DNA from: Methylobacterium sp. WSM2598
Lineage (GTDB): Bacteria > Pseudomonadota > Alphaproteobacteria > Rhizobiales > Beijerinckiaceae
Direction: 5' to 3'
Length of the DNA: 64,000 nt
Assembly (NCBI RefSeq): GCF_000379105.1
Contig: NZ_KB900609.1
Location: forward strand, 2,654,365-2,718,364
Numbering within the stretch: the stretch's first letter is position 1; each line of letters begins with the position of its first letter. Shown one piece after another: positions 43,644-53,558 of the stretch. The notes under the pieces are model-generated. The model did not search any database and had not been told where the DNA came from. It saw nothing but the letters and a program-made list of their open reading frames with translations. The position numbers and the translations under genes are program-made.

Positions 43644-45026
43644 GTGAGAGACCGTGCATTGCTCTCCTCGCTCCTCGGGCCGGACAGTTCGCCCTTGATC
43701 TCCTACCTGATCGTGTTCCTGGTCATGGTGGTGCTTCTCAGCGCCTTCGCGTTCGGCGCGAAGCGCTTCGCCCGCGGGCGCCTGAACCTGAGCAACGGAG
43801 GGGCGCAGCGCGGCCGCCAGCCGCGGCTCGGCATCGTCGACATCTACGAACTCGACCGCCAGCGGCAGCTGATCCTGTTGCGCCGCGACAACACCGAGCA
43901 CCTGCTTCTGGTCGGCGGCCCCAACGACGTGGTGGTGGAACGCAACATCGTGCGGGTGGCGGGCGCGCGGCTGCCGGCCGACCTCGCCGAGCGGGCCGAG
44001 CCCGCCCCCGAGCCGCCCCTCGCCCTTCCCGCCGAGGCGGAACCTGCCACGCTGCCCCCGCCGCTGCCGCCCTTCCCGGAAGCCCCCTTCCCGGTGCCGC
44101 CGCCCGCCCCGGTCGCGACCCAGCCGGAGCCGGCCTTCGCCTTCCCGCCGTTCCCGCCCCGGGCACCCGAACCGCCCACCGAGCCGCCGCCCGCGCTGCA
44201 GCCCGAGGCCGCGCCGCGCCCGGCCGTGCCGCCGCGGCCGGGGCCGGGGCCGCGGCTGAATGCGAGCCGGCGCGTCGAGCCGCCGAGTCTGCGCGCCGGC
44301 CGGCAGACGCCGCCGCCCCTCGACATGCCGCCCCGCATCGTCGAACCGCCGGCCGTCCCGGCACAGGCCGCTCCGGCGCAGGCCGCTCCGGCCCCGGCGG
44401 GCACGCGCGGGGCCGAGCCGCGGGTCGTCGACGCGGCCATCCTGAACGACATGGCCCGCCAGCTTGAGGAGGCGCTCCGCCGGCCCTCCTCGGCCGTCGC
44501 CCCGTCCCGGCCGGCCGCCCCCGTGATGAGCCGCCCGACCGAGCCCGAGCCCGTCGCGCCCGTGATCCCGGCGCCGCCGCCGCCGCCCGAGCCGGCGCCC
44601 CCGCCCCCACCCCCCGTCCCGGAGCCGGTCCCGGAGGCCGCCGCACCGCCACCGCATCATCCGGAGCCGGAGCCCCCACCGCCGGAGCCCGTGCACGAGC
44701 CGATTCCGGAGCCCGCGCCGGAGCCCGAGCCCGTGCCCGAGCCCATGCCCGAGCCCATGCCCGAGCCCGTGCCCCCGGCTCCGCTGGCCGAGCACGGGCC
44801 CGAGCCCGCGGCGGGGCACGCGCCGGCGCATGAGCCCGCGCCCCCCGCGCCCGAACCGGTCCCGCCACCGCCGGAGCCGGAACCCGAGCCCGAGCCGCCG
44901 CCTCCCCCGCCTCCGGCCCCGGAGCCCGAACCCGAGCCCAAGAAGGCGGCCCCGAACCCGTTCTCCGTGGAGGAGATCGAGGCCGAGTTCGCCCGGCTGC
45001 TCGGTCGCCCGCTCGATCGGCGCTGA
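43644..45026 (+). CDS. fliO: FliO-like flagellar biosynthesis protein with long Pro/Glu tail
   Basis: 460 residues, GTG start. A membrane segment lies at about 19-41 (ISYLIVFLVMVVLLSAFAFG). The FliO core follows: RLGIVDIYELDRQRQLILLR then DNTEHLLLVGGPNDVVVERN. Residues 110-440 are Pro/Glu/Ala-rich with PEPMPEP-type repeats, and a short conserved end NPFSVEEIEAEFARLLGRPL closes the protein. FliO stabilises FliP during gate assembly. It is followed by fliP after 110 bp. The tail is several times longer than the core, as in some alphaproteobacterial FliO proteins. Confidence 0.88.
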   Translation: MRDRALLSSLLGPDSSPLISYLIVFLVMVVLLSAFAFGAKRFARGRLNLSNGGAQRGRQPRLGIVDIYELDRQRQLILLRRDNTEHLLLVGGPNDVVVERNIVRVAGARLPADLAERAEPAPEPPLALPAEAEPATLPPPLPPFPEAPFPVPPPAPVATQPEPAFAFPPFPPRAPEPPTEPPPALQPEAAPRPAVPPRPGPGPRLNASRRVEPPSLRAGRQTPPPLDMPPRIVEPPAVPAQAAPAQAAPAPAGTRGAEPRVVDAAILNDMARQLEEALRRPSSAVAPSRPAAPVMSRPTEPEPVAPVIPAPPPPPEPAPPPPPPVPEPVPEAAAPPPHHPEPEPPPPEPVHEPIPEPAPEPEPVPEPMPEPMPEPVPPAPLAEHGPEPAAGHAPAHEPAPPAPEPVPPPPEPEPEPEPPPPPPPAPEPEPEPKKAAPNPFSVEEIEAEFARLLGRPLDRR

Positions 45027-45136
45027 CCCCGCGGGGCGTCCGGCGCTGTGGCCCTCCCGCCGCGCCGGCCGAGAAGCGCGGCCGCGGGAGCGGCGCGGCC
45101 TTGCGCGCGGCGCGCGCCGCGCGCCAGGGTGCGGGC

Positions 45137-45988
45137 ATGGGCCTTCCGACTGCGCCAGAGCGCTCGCCGCCGAACCGGATCCCGCTGCGGCGCGTGATCG
45201 CGCGACGAATCACGGACCGGCGCGCGGCGAGCTGGGCCGCCGCGAGATGGGCCGTGCGGGGCCGGCGGGCGGCCCTGCTCGCCGGGCTCGGCCTGCTCGG
45301 CTCCGCGACGGCGGGGCTCGCCCAGAGCGTGACCGTCGATCTCGGCCCAAGCGGCGGCGTGACCGAGCGGGCGCTCCAGCTCGTCGCCCTCATCACGGTC
45401 CTGGCCCTCGCGCCCTCGGTGCTGGTGATGGCGACCGCCTTCACCCGCATCGTCGTGGTGCTGTCGATCCTGCGCTCGGCGCTCGGCACGCAGACGGCGC
45501 CGCCCAACGCGGTCATCGTCAGCCTCGCCCTGTTCCTCACCGCCTTCGTGATGGCGCCGACCGCCCGGGAGGCCTACCGGACCGGGATCGAGCCGCTGGT
45601 CGCCGGGCAGATCAGCCAGAGCCAGGCCTTCGAGCGGGCCTCCCAGCCCTTCAAGGCCTTCATGCTGCGCTCGGTGCGGGAGAAGGACCTGCGGCTGTTC
45701 CTCGACCTGTCGAACGCGCCGCGGCCCGCCACGCCGGAGGCGGTGGGGCTGGAGATCCTCACCCCGGCCTTCATGATCTCGGAGCTCCGGCGCGCCTTCG
45801 AGATCGGCTTCCTGCTCTTCATCCCGTTCCTGATCATCGACCTCGTGGTCGCCTCGGTGCTGATGTCGGTGGGCATGATGATGCTGCCGCCCGCCACCGT
45901 GGCCCTGCCCTTCAAGCTGATCTTCTTCGTGCTGGTCGACGGCTGGACCCTGGTCGCGGGCTCGCTGGTGCAGAGCTACGGCGGCTGA
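45137..45988 (+). CDS. fliP: Flagellar export gate protein FliP
   Basis: 283 residues. A signal-like segment near 45-63 (AALLAGLGLLGSATAGLAQS) precedes the mature gate protein. FliP motifs: TAFTRIVVVLSILRSALGTQ, PPNAVIVSLALFLTAFVMAP, LTPAFMISELRRAFEIGFLL and SVGMMMLPPATVALPFKLIF. The ATG at 45137 follows CCAGGGTGCGGGC. FliP forms the export-gate pentamer with FliR and FliQ. Confidence 0.96.
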   Translation: MGLPTAPERSPPNRIPLRRVIARRITDRRAASWAAARWAVRGRRAALLAGLGLLGSATAGLAQSVTVDLGPSGGVTERALQLVALITVLALAPSVLVMATAFTRIVVVLSILRSALGTQTAPPNAVIVSLALFLTAFVMAPTAREAYRTGIEPLVAGQISQSQAFERASQPFKAFMLRSVREKDLRLFLDLSNAPRPATPEAVGLEILTPAFMISELRRAFEIGFLLFIPFLIIDLVVASVLMSVGMMMLPPATVALPFKLIFFVLVDGWTLVAGSLVQSYGG

Positions 45989-46009
45989 GGCCGACCGGGC
46001 GGGTGCGGC

Positions 46010-49000
46010 TCAGCCGGGCGGCGCCCCGCCGGCCCGGCGCGCCTCCGGCCCGGGCTCGGCCGCCGGCCGCCCGCGCTCGGGCACGGCGCTCTCGGGGTAG
46101 CGCGCCCGGTAGGCGCGCAGGAACGAGGTCAGGGTCTCGGCGCTGATCACGCGGCCGGCCGCCTCCCGGAAGGCGGCGCCGCGGATCGCGTTCGGGGCCG
46201 AGACCAGCGCGAAGGTGCGGGCATCGGGGCTCTCGGCCATCTTGGGCATGAACTTCGCCCGCAGGCGGTCGAGGCTCAGCCCCTCCTCGGCGAGGGCGTA
46301 GGCGATGGCGGCCCGCATGACGTTGGTTCGCTCGGCCTCGCCGAGCGGCCCGGCCTCGCGCCAGCGGGTGCCGGCCAGGGCCTCGTGCGCCTCGCCGGCC
46401 TCGCGCCAGCGCCGCGCCCCCCACAGGATGTCGGCGCGCAGCTGCGCGACCTCCCCGCCCTCCAGGCCCTCGACGAGTTCGAGGGCGAGGTCGGTGCGCG
46501 ACAGGTCCGAGAGGGCGCGGGCCTCGAGCAGGATGCGGGCCTCGCGCAGCCGCGCGGGCAGTTCCGGCAGGCGGGTGGCCTGGAGCACCTGCAGGGCGAG
46601 GAGCGGCTTCTCGTCCATAAGGCGGATGCTGGCGAGGCGGGCGGCGACGGTCGCCCGCGCGGCGCCGGTGAGGCGCTTGTCGACTTGGTACTGGAGGAGG
46701 TCGGCGGCCGCGTCGAGGAGGTCGAGGGCGACCAGCCGGTCGGCGAGCCCGCGCACGATCTCGTCGCCCTGGCGCCCGAGCGGGGTGAATTCCTTGAAGT
46801 CGTAGTAGAGGGCGAGGGCCTCGACCCGCCCGAGCTTGGCGCCCTTGTCGGTCAGGAACAGGTCGGCGAACAGCCCGACCGTGTCCTGGTGCAGGCTCCG
46901 GGTCGCCGGGTGCTCGGGGAACAGGCGGGTGGCCTTGCGGGCGGTGGCGAAGGCGTCGCGCCAGCGCCCGGCCTCCGCGTAGGCGCGGCTGAGCCGGGCC
47001 AGGGTCTCGGCCTCGATCCGGTCCCCGTGCCAGAGCAGGGCCAGCCGTTCCAGGCGGGCGAGGATCTCCTCCCGGGGCACCGCCCCGCCCGCCTGGGCGA
47101 GGTCGATGAAGCGCAAAGCCGCCTCGGCGGCCACCGGCGGCGCGCCGCCGTCGATCAGGCGCTGGTACTCGCCGCGCGCCATCGCCTCCTGCCCGATCTG
47201 CTCGGTGAGCCGGGCGCGCAGCAGCGCGACCTGATCCCGGGCCAGGGGCGCGTCGCCGAGGGACGCGGCGGCCGCGATCATGCGCTGGGCGTAGGTGAGG
47301 TCGCGGGCATCGAGGGCGAGGGAGGCGGCGGCGAGCAGGACCGGCAGCCGCAGCTCGTCCGGGTAGGCCTCCGCCACCGGCATCGTGGATTTCAGGGCGG
47401 CGAGCACCGCCGGACCGGCGACGCGGCCGCCGCGCGCGTCGAGCATGGCCCGCCACAGGCGGATCTCCGGATCGCGCACCAGCTTGGCATCGCCCAGGAT
47501 CTCGGCCGCCCGCGCGTCCCGCCCCAGCCGGAAGGCCGCGATGGCGGAGAGGATCCGGGCGCCGCGGTCGAGGGCCACCACCGCGTCCTCGCGGCCCGCG
47601 AAGGCGAGCACCGCGCCGGCCTCCGCGTCGAGGCCGTTCGCCAGGAGCACCCGGGCGAGGTCGAGCCGCGCGGGCGAGCGGCGGGGTCGGTCCGCCGCCG
47701 CCGCGGCCTGCTGCGCCGCCCGGATGCGGGCGAGCACGTCGCCGGAGCGGTCGATGCGCCAGCGGTCGGCCTGCACGGCGAGGCCGTCCGGGGAGAGCGG
47801 CGGGCCGGCCTCGGCCGGGTCGGGGGCGATCGGGCTGACCGCGAGCCCGCCTGCCCGGGAGATCACCACCTCGGCGAGGCCGGGGCGGACCACGAGGTCG
47901 TCGGCGAGCGCCAGCACGGCGACGCCCTGGCGGCTCGGCAGCAGCTCGAAATCGACGAAGCGGGCCCGCTTGGGCACCCCGGCGAGGAGCGGCCCCCGCG
48001 CCGTGACGACGGCCACGCGCTCGCCGTTGCGCGTGAGCCAGAACACCGAGCCGGCCTGGGCGAGCGGCACGGTCACGGCCGGCCTCCCGGCCCCGTCCGC
48101 GCCGCGCTGGGGCCCGAGCAGGTCGCCGGGCGGCAGGCTGCCGTCGCCGAGGACGAGCGTCCAGCCGGTCCCTTCGGCGGCGAGCTGGGCGATGATGCCG
48201 GGTTCGAGGGCGAGGCGCAGCACCGCGTAGGCGCCGTCCTGCCGCGGCGCCTCGGCGAGCCGGGCCGGGAAACCGGGCGGCAGCGCCGCCGGGTCGAGGC
48301 GCACCGGGCCGGGCGTCTCGAAGACCAGGGTGGCGATGCCGCCCCGCTCGAACAGGGACGCGGGCGGGCGCGCCGCGAACGGGAAGGCGATCCGGGCCGT
48401 CTCGCCGCTGCGGGCGACGCGTCCCTCGACGGGCCCCGCGGGACGCGGGTCCGGGACGGGGGCGGCCTCGGCCGCGGCGGGTGCCTCGCGCGCCGGGTCC
48501 TCCCGCACGGGATTCTCGCGCACGGGATTCTCGCGCGCCGGGGCCTCGCGCGTCAGGTCGATCCGGCCCGGATTGTCCCGCACCAGCTCGCCTGGCGGCG
48601 TCTCGGTCCGGGCGGCGGGCCGGGCGGGGCCGGGCGCCTCCGCGCGGGCGGCGGCCGGCTCGGGCGCCTCCGGATCCGCGGCCTTGCGCAGGTCGATCGT
48701 GTAGCCGTCCTCGTCCCGGTAGCCCTCGCCCTCGTAGCCCGGGGCGAGGGTCAGGGCGAGGCGGGCCCGGTCGGGGCCGGCCTCGGCGGTCAGGCCCTCG
48801 GCGGCTGGCCTCAGGCGGATGCGCGCGTCGCTCGGCGCGACCGTGTAGGCGCCCGGGAGGGCGAGCTCCAGGATGCGGCCGCGCTGCTCCAGCTCCGCCG
48901 GCGCCCCTCGCGGGAGCCGCACGGTCAGCCGGTGCAGGGTCGGGAGTTCGGCGGTCTCCAGGCGCAGCGGCTGCGGCGGCCGGGCCGCGAGCGCCTCCCG

Positions 49001-49468
49001 GCGCAGGCGCGCCTCCGCCTCCTCCGCGCGCTTGGCGAGGTCGGCCACCACCTCGGGGGGCAGACCCGGCGGCAGGCCGGTCCAGGTCTCGGGCAGGAGG
49101 TCGACGAAGACCTTCTCGGCCGCCTCCAGCACGTTGACGCCGAAGGGGCGCTGCAGGGCGATGCGCAGGCCGCTGCCGTCCGGGTCGCGGCGCATCTGGC
49201 CGACGTAGCCGGGCAACTCGGCGGCCAGGCGGTCGCGCAGCCCGCCGCCCGCCGGCTCGCGGAAGCGGATGACCAGGATGCTGCCCGAGACCTTGGCGGT
49301 GACCTTGACGGTCTGGTCGAAGGTGAGGGCGATGCGGCCGAAATTGCGCTGCTCGCTCCCCGCCACGGCGACGAGCTTCGCCGCCGCCGCTCCGGCCGTG
49401 CCGAGGAGCAGCGTCGCGAGCGCCATGAGGAGCCGCGCCCCGCACCGGCCTGTGCCCGTCCGACCCAT
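46010..49468 (-). CDS. Large secreted TPR-like protein of the flagellar region
   Basis: About 1,152 residues. A Sec signal peptide lies at the N-terminus (LLMALATLLLGTAGAAAA). A beta-rich region resembling AMIN-type domains follows (RIALTFDQTVKVTAKVSGSI). A disordered middle holds RENPV-type pentapeptide repeats, and about 560-1,120 is alpha-helical with degenerate TPR-like pairs (LARLSRAYAEAGRWRDAFAT, RKATRLFPEHP). It is therefore probably periplasmic. No family name could be assigned. It sits tail to tail with fliP and has a CtrA-like box at 49514-49528. The ATG at 49468 was chosen; a GTG at 49474 has a better spaced GGGGA, and one at 49498 would lie too close to that box. A motility or envelope role is inference. 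Confidence 0.75.
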   Translation of the reverse strand: MGRTGTGRCGARLLMALATLLLGTAGAAAAKLVAVAGSEQRNFGRIALTFDQTVKVTAKVSGSILVIRFREPAGGGLRDRLAAELPGYVGQMRRDPDGSGLRIALQRPFGVNVLEAAEKVFVDLLPETWTGLPPGLPPEVVADLAKRAEEAEARLRREALAARPPQPLRLETAELPTLHRLTVRLPRGAPAELEQRGRILELALPGAYTVAPSDARIRLRPAAEGLTAEAGPDRARLALTLAPGYEGEGYRDEDGYTIDLRKAADPEAPEPAAARAEAPGPARPAARTETPPGELVRDNPGRIDLTREAPARENPVRENPVREDPAREAPAAAEAAPVPDPRPAGPVEGRVARSGETARIAFPFAARPPASLFERGGIATLVFETPGPVRLDPAALPPGFPARLAEAPRQDGAYAVLRLALEPGIIAQLAAEGTGWTLVLGDGSLPPGDLLGPQRGADGAGRPAVTVPLAQAGSVFWLTRNGERVAVVTARGPLLAGVPKRARFVDFELLPSRQGVAVLALADDLVVRPGLAEVVISRAGGLAVSPIAPDPAEAGPPLSPDGLAVQADRWRIDRSGDVLARIRAAQQAAAAADRPRRSPARLDLARVLLANGLDAEAGAVLAFAGREDAVVALDRGARILSAIAAFRLGRDARAAEILGDAKLVRDPEIRLWRAMLDARGGRVAGPAVLAALKSTMPVAEAYPDELRLPVLLAAASLALDARDLTYAQRMIAAAASLGDAPLARDQVALLRARLTEQIGQEAMARGEYQRLIDGGAPPVAAEAALRFIDLAQAGGAVPREEILARLERLALLWHGDRIEAETLARLSRAYAEAGRWRDAFATARKATRLFPEHPATRSLHQDTVGLFADLFLTDKGAKLGRVEALALYYDFKEFTPLGRQGDEIVRGLADRLVALDLLDAAADLLQYQVDKRLTGAARATVAARLASIRLMDEKPLLALQVLQATRLPELPARLREARILLEARALSDLSRTDLALELVEGLEGGEVAQLRADILWGARRWREAGEAHEALAGTRWREAGPLGEAERTNVMRAAIAYALAEEGLSLDRLRAKFMPKMAESPDARTFALVSAPNAIRGAAFREAAGRVISAETLTSFLRAYRARYPESAVPERGRPAAEPGPEARRAGGAPPG

Positions 49469-49513
49469 CTCCACACGATTCCCCGAGCGGCCAGCCACCG
49501 TGTCACGGCAGGG

Positions 49514-49528
49514 CTAACGGGGGTTTAA
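49514..49528 (-). promoter_or_regulatory. CtrA-like box upstream of the TPR gene
   Basis: Minus strand: TTAA-ACCCCCG-TTAGC, one mismatch from TTAA-N7-TTAAC, 46 bp upstream of the chosen start. Its distance to the start is like that at flgB, suggesting shared timing with class II flagellar genes. Confidence 0.5.
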
Positions 49529-49586
49529 GCGCGGGCGACCCGCAGCGGACGTCCACGCGCGCCGGGGAGCCGCCGCCCGTCGCCGC

Positions 49587-51128
49587 TCACGCGCCCACGG
49601 CGATCCTGGCCTCGACGCCGACCAGGCGCGCGAGGCCGCGCAGGCGGCTGACCAGGCGGTCGCTCGCCAGCGCCCGCAGATCCTCCGGCAGGTGCAGCAC
49701 CAGGGCGCCGTCGCGCAGGAGGAGCGGCGTGCGCGGCAGCACCCCCTCCATCGCCACCGAGATCGGGAAGGCGACCCGCAGGGCCGCGCCGAGGAGCCGC
49801 GCCAGCTCGAACAGCCGCCCGCCCGCCAACTGGCGCAGGGTCGGGCTCGCCTTCTCGGGCGCCACGCCCTCGTGGCGGAAGAACACCGCCACCGCCAGGT
49901 AGGCCCGGCCCGGATGATCGATCGCCACGAAGGAGCCGTGCGCGATCAGGTTGAGGCTCTGCTCGCCGCGGTAATCCGGATGGGTGCGCCAGCCGATATC
50001 GGCGAGCAGGCAGGCGGCGTGGCGCAGGCGCCGCTCGTCGGAGGTCTCCGGCCGGTCGAGGCTCGCCATGAAGGCGTCGGTCCAGGCCTGGAGCTCGGCG
50101 CCGTGGCCCGGGCAGCGGGCGCGCAGGCGGTTGAGCTCCTCGGCGGCCGCCAGGAGCGGGTCGAGGGCGCGCTGCGCCGGATCGAGCAGTTCGTAGAGCA
50201 GCCCCTCGCGCACGCCCGTCGCCGAGACGGCGATCTCCCGCGGGCGCCCGCTGCGGATGATCTCCTCCAGCACCACCGCCCCGTAGGCGAGGAGCGGGCG
50301 GCGCGCCTCCGAGACGCTCTCGACGGCGGCGAGCGTCGCCGCGTCGACCCGCTCCACCACCTCCAGGAAGCTCAGCTCGTCGGCCGGGGCGATCGTGTAG
50401 CCGTGCATGACGTGCAGCGGGTAGCCGCGGGTGGCCTGGTGCAGGCGGGCGAGGGCCCGCCAGGTGCCGCCCACCGCGTAGAAGGTGCGCCCGCGCAGGG
50501 TCTCGAGCTGCGGCGCGGCCCGCTTGAGGGTGTCGGCCGCGAGCCTGCGCGCCTTCTTGAGGGAGCCGCCGCTGAGGTCCTGCAGGGCGAGCCCGCCGAG
50601 CGGCGTCGTCACGCCCTGGCCGACCGCGACGCCCCGCACGTCGACGAGTTCGAGGGAGCCGCCGCCGAGGTCCCCCACCACCCCGTCGGGCGCGTAGAAG
50701 CCCGAGACCACGCCCAATGCCGAGAGTTCCGCCTCCCGGCGGCCCGACAGAAGCTCGATCGGCTGGCCGATCGCCTCCTCGGCGGCGCGCAGGAAGTCGG
50801 GGCCGTTCTCCGCGTCGCGGGCCGCCGCGGTGGCGAGCACGTGGATGCGCCCGACCCGAATCGTGCGGCAGAGTTCGCGGAAGCGCGCCAGCGCCTGGAG
50901 GGCGCGGCGGATGCCGTCCTCGTGCAGGCGCCCCGTCGTGGCCACGGCGCGGCCCAGACCGCACATCGCCTTCTCATTGTAGAGCGGCGTCGGCGCCCGC
51001 GAGAGCCCCGAATAGGCCACGAGGCGCACCGAGTTGGAGCCGATATCGACGATCGCGACCGGCTCTCCGGGCGCGATCTCGGCCACGGCGGCGCTCGGCG
51101 GGACGGGTGCGGTCGTGTGCGCGTCCAT
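49587..51128 (-). CDS. ppx: Exopolyphosphatase/guanosine pentaphosphatase, Ppx/GppA family
   Basis: 513 residues. Actin-like ATPase fold motifs: VAIVDIGSNSVRLVAYSG near 24-41, VLATAAARDAENGPDFL, and the phosphate loop VVGDLGGGSLELVDV. The C-terminal HD-like helical domain (ACLLADIGWRTHPDYRGEQS) is present. The enzyme releases phosphate from polyphosphate chains or from pppGpp. It follows ppk by 90 bp in the same operon, giving synthesis and breakdown of polyphosphate together. Confidence 0.95.
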   Translation of the reverse strand: MDAHTTAPVPPSAAVAEIAPGEPVAIVDIGSNSVRLVAYSGLSRAPTPLYNEKAMCGLGRAVATTGRLHEDGIRRALQALARFRELCRTIRVGRIHVLATAAARDAENGPDFLRAAEEAIGQPIELLSGRREAELSALGVVSGFYAPDGVVGDLGGGSLELVDVRGVAVGQGVTTPLGGLALQDLSGGSLKKARRLAADTLKRAAPQLETLRGRTFYAVGGTWRALARLHQATRGYPLHVMHGYTIAPADELSFLEVVERVDAATLAAVESVSEARRPLLAYGAVVLEEIIRSGRPREIAVSATGVREGLLYELLDPAQRALDPLLAAAEELNRLRARCPGHGAELQAWTDAFMASLDRPETSDERRLRHAACLLADIGWRTHPDYRGEQSLNLIAHGSFVAIDHPGRAYLAVAVFFRHEGVAPEKASPTLRQLAGGRLFELARLLGAALRVAFPISVAMEGVLPRTPLLLRDGALVLHLPEDLRALASDRLVSRLRGLARLVGVEARIAVGA

Positions 51129-51218
51129 GGAATTCCTCGCGGCGTCGGCGCCGGGCGGCTGCGGCGGGGCGCAACGCCGTGTCGTTGCGGCAGCTTATGA
51201 CCGGAAGCAGCCCACCTG

Positions 51219-53546
51219 TCAGCCACCCTGGCCGCGCCGGCTCAGCGCCCGCGGACTCGACTTCTTCGACGCCTTGCCGCGCCCGGAGAGGCTCGGATTC
51301 GTCATGAAATAGCTGTGCGCGTTGAAGGGTTCCTCGCCCGAGGCGGGCTGGATGCGCTCGCTCGCCCCGGAGGCCAGCACCCGCCAGCTCTGCTGGTTGT
51401 CGAGGAGATTGGCCAGCATGATCTGGTCGAGAACCTGCTGGTGCACGGTGGGGTTGAGGATCGGCAGCAGGGCCTCGACGCGGCGGTCGAGGTTGCGGCT
51501 CATCAGGTCGGCCGAGGAGATGTAGAGCTTGGCCTTGGGATTCGGCAGCCCGACGCCGTTGCCGAAGGCGTAGATGCGCCCGTGCTCCAGGAACCGCCCG
51601 ACGATCGACTTCACCCGGATGTTCTCGGAGAGGCCCGGCACGCCGGGCCGGAGGCAGCAGATCCCGCGCACCACGCAGTCGATCTGCACCCCGGCCTGGC
51701 TCGCGTCGTAGAGGGCGTCGATCACCGGCGCGTCGACGAGGGAGTTGCACTTGATCCAGATCGAGGCCGGGCGCCCGGCCCTGGCGTGCTCGATCTCCTC
51801 CTCGATGTGCTTGAGGAGGCGCGCCTTGAGGGCGAGCGGCGAGACCGCCATGCGCTCCAGCTCAGCGGGCTCGGCGTAGCCGGTGATGAAGTTGAAGATC
51901 CGCGAGACGTCCCGGGCGATCACCGGGTCGGCGGTGAAGAAGGACAGGTCGGTGTAGATCCGGGCCGTGATCGGGTGGTAGTTGCCGGTGCCGACGTGGC
52001 AGTAGGTGACGAGCCGGTCGCCCTCGCGGCGGACCACCATCGACAGCTTGGCGTGGGTCTTCAGCTCGATGAAGCCGAACACCACCTGCGCGCCGGCCTT
52101 CTCCAGGTTGCGCGCCCAGCGGATATTGGCCTCCTCGTCGAAGCGGGCCTTGAGCTCGACGAGGGCGGTCACCGACTTGCCGGCCTCGGCGGCCTCGGCC
52201 AGCGCCGCCACGATGGGCGAGTTCGAGGAGGTGCGGTAGAGCGTCTGCTTGATCGCCACCACGTTCGGGTCGCGGGCGGCCTGGGCCAGGAACTGCACCA
52301 CCGCGTCGAAGGACTCGTAGGGGTGGTGGACCACGAAGTCCTTCTGGCGGATGGCCGCGAAGCAGTCGCCGCCGCTCTCGCGGATGCGCTCGGGGAAGCG
52401 CGGGTTGTAGGGCTTGAACTTCAGGTCGGGCCGGTCGATCGAGACGATCTGCGACAGCTCGTTGAGGGCGAGCATGCCCTCGACCAGGAATACCCCGTCG
52501 GCCGGGATCTCCAGCTCGTCGGCCACGAAAGCGCGCAAATCCTCCGGCATGCTCGCCTCGACCTCGAGGCGGATGACGACGCCGCGGCGGCGCTGCTTGA
52601 GCGCGGTCTCGAAGTGGCGGACGAGGTCCTCGGCCTCCTCCTCGATCTCGAGATCCGAGTCGCGCACCACCCGGAAGCCGCCCTGGCCCTTGACGAGGTA
52701 GCCCGGGAACAGCCGGCTCGTGAACAGCACGATCACCTGCTCGACGGCGATGAAGCGGGACGCGCCGGTGCCGGCCGGGTCGGGCAGCCGCACGAAGCGC
52801 TCGACCACGGCCGGCAGGCGGATCAGCGCCCGCAGCAACCGCCCGTCCCGGGGCCGCACCAGCATCAGCGCGAGGGTCGAGCCGAGATTCGGGATGAACG
52901 GGAAGGGATGGGCCGGGTCGATGGCGAGCGGCGTCAGCACCGGGAAGATGTGCTGCAGGAAGTACTCCTCCAGCCAGGTCGCCTCCTCGGCCGAGAGCCC
53001 CATCCCCTCGACCAGTTCGATGCCGTGGGCCTGCAATTCCTCGCGCAGCTCGCGCCAGCGCCGCTGCTGGTCGCGGGCGAGTTCCGACACCTCGGCGGCG
53101 ATGCGGGCGAGCTGCTCGGAGGGGGTCAGCCCGTCCTGCGACGGGGTGGCGACGCCGGCGCGGACCTGATCGTGCAGGCCGGCGACCCGGACCATGAAGA
53201 ACTCGTCGAGGTTGTTGGCCGAGATCGACAGGAAGCGCAGCTGCTCCAGCAACGGGTGGCCCGTATTGGAGGCCTCCTCCAGCACCCGCCGGTTGAACTG
53301 GAGCCACGACAATTCGCGGTTGACGAAGCGGGCCGGCTCCCTGCGCAGGGCCCGTCCCGCCGCGACCGCCTTGTCGATCGGCCGGGCCCCGTGCGCCGGG
53401 GTCTCGGGCCGCGGCCCGACCGCGTCCGGGGCTTCGATCACCTTGGCGTGGGCGACGGGTTCGATCACGGCGGGAGCCTCCTCGGGGCTGGGACGGGTGG
53501 CGGCTTGCCTGGGGCCGGTGCGCGGCCTGACAGCGCGGTCTGACAT
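51219..53546 (-). CDS. ppk: Polyphosphate kinase 1
   Basis: 775 residues, including a 50-residue N-terminal extension. PPK1 domains are in order: N-domain ([19 protein letters not shown]), head domain ([20 protein letters not shown]), and catalytic domains with [20 protein letters not shown] near 513-532 holding the phosphohistidine region, and [20 protein letters not shown]. It polymerises the gamma-phosphate of ATP into polyphosphate at the membrane. It starts 12 bp after hdaA in the pgsA-like/AI-2E/hdaA/ppk/ppx order. Confidence 0.97.
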   Translation of the reverse strand: MSDRAVRPRTGPRQAATRPSPEEAPAVIEPVAHAKVIEAPDAVGPRPETPAHGARPIDKAVAAGRALRREPARFVNRELSWLQFNRRVLEEASNTGHPLLEQLRFLSISANNLDEFFMVRVAGLHDQVRAGVATPSQDGLTPSEQLARIAAEVSELARDQQRRWRELREELQAHGIELVEGMGLSAEEATWLEEYFLQHIFPVLTPLAIDPAHPFPFIPNLGSTLALMLVRPRDGRLLRALIRLPAVVERFVRLPDPAGTGASRFIAVEQVIVLFTSRLFPGYLVKGQGGFRVVRDSDLEIEEEAEDLVRHFETALKQRRRGVVIRLEVEASMPEDLRAFVADELEIPADGVFLVEGMLALNELSQIVSIDRPDLKFKPYNPRFPERIRESGGDCFAAIRQKDFVVHHPYESFDAVVQFLAQAARDPNVVAIKQTLYRTSSNSPIVAALAEAAEAGKSVTALVELKARFDEEANIRWARNLEKAGAQVVFGFIELKTHAKLSMVVRREGDRLVTYCHVGTGNYHPITARIYTDLSFFTADPVIARDVSRIFNFITGYAEPAELERMAVSPLALKARLLKHIEEEIEHARAGRPASIWIKCNSLVDAPVIDALYDASQAGVQIDCVVRGICCLRPGVPGLSENIRVKSIVGRFLEHGRIYAFGNGVGLPNPKAKLYISSADLMSRNLDRRVEALLPILNPTVHQQVLDQIMLANLLDNQQSWRVLASGASERIQPASGEEPFNAHSYFMTNPSLSGRGKASKKSSPRALSRRGQGG

Positions 53547-53558
53547 CTCGATGAAACC

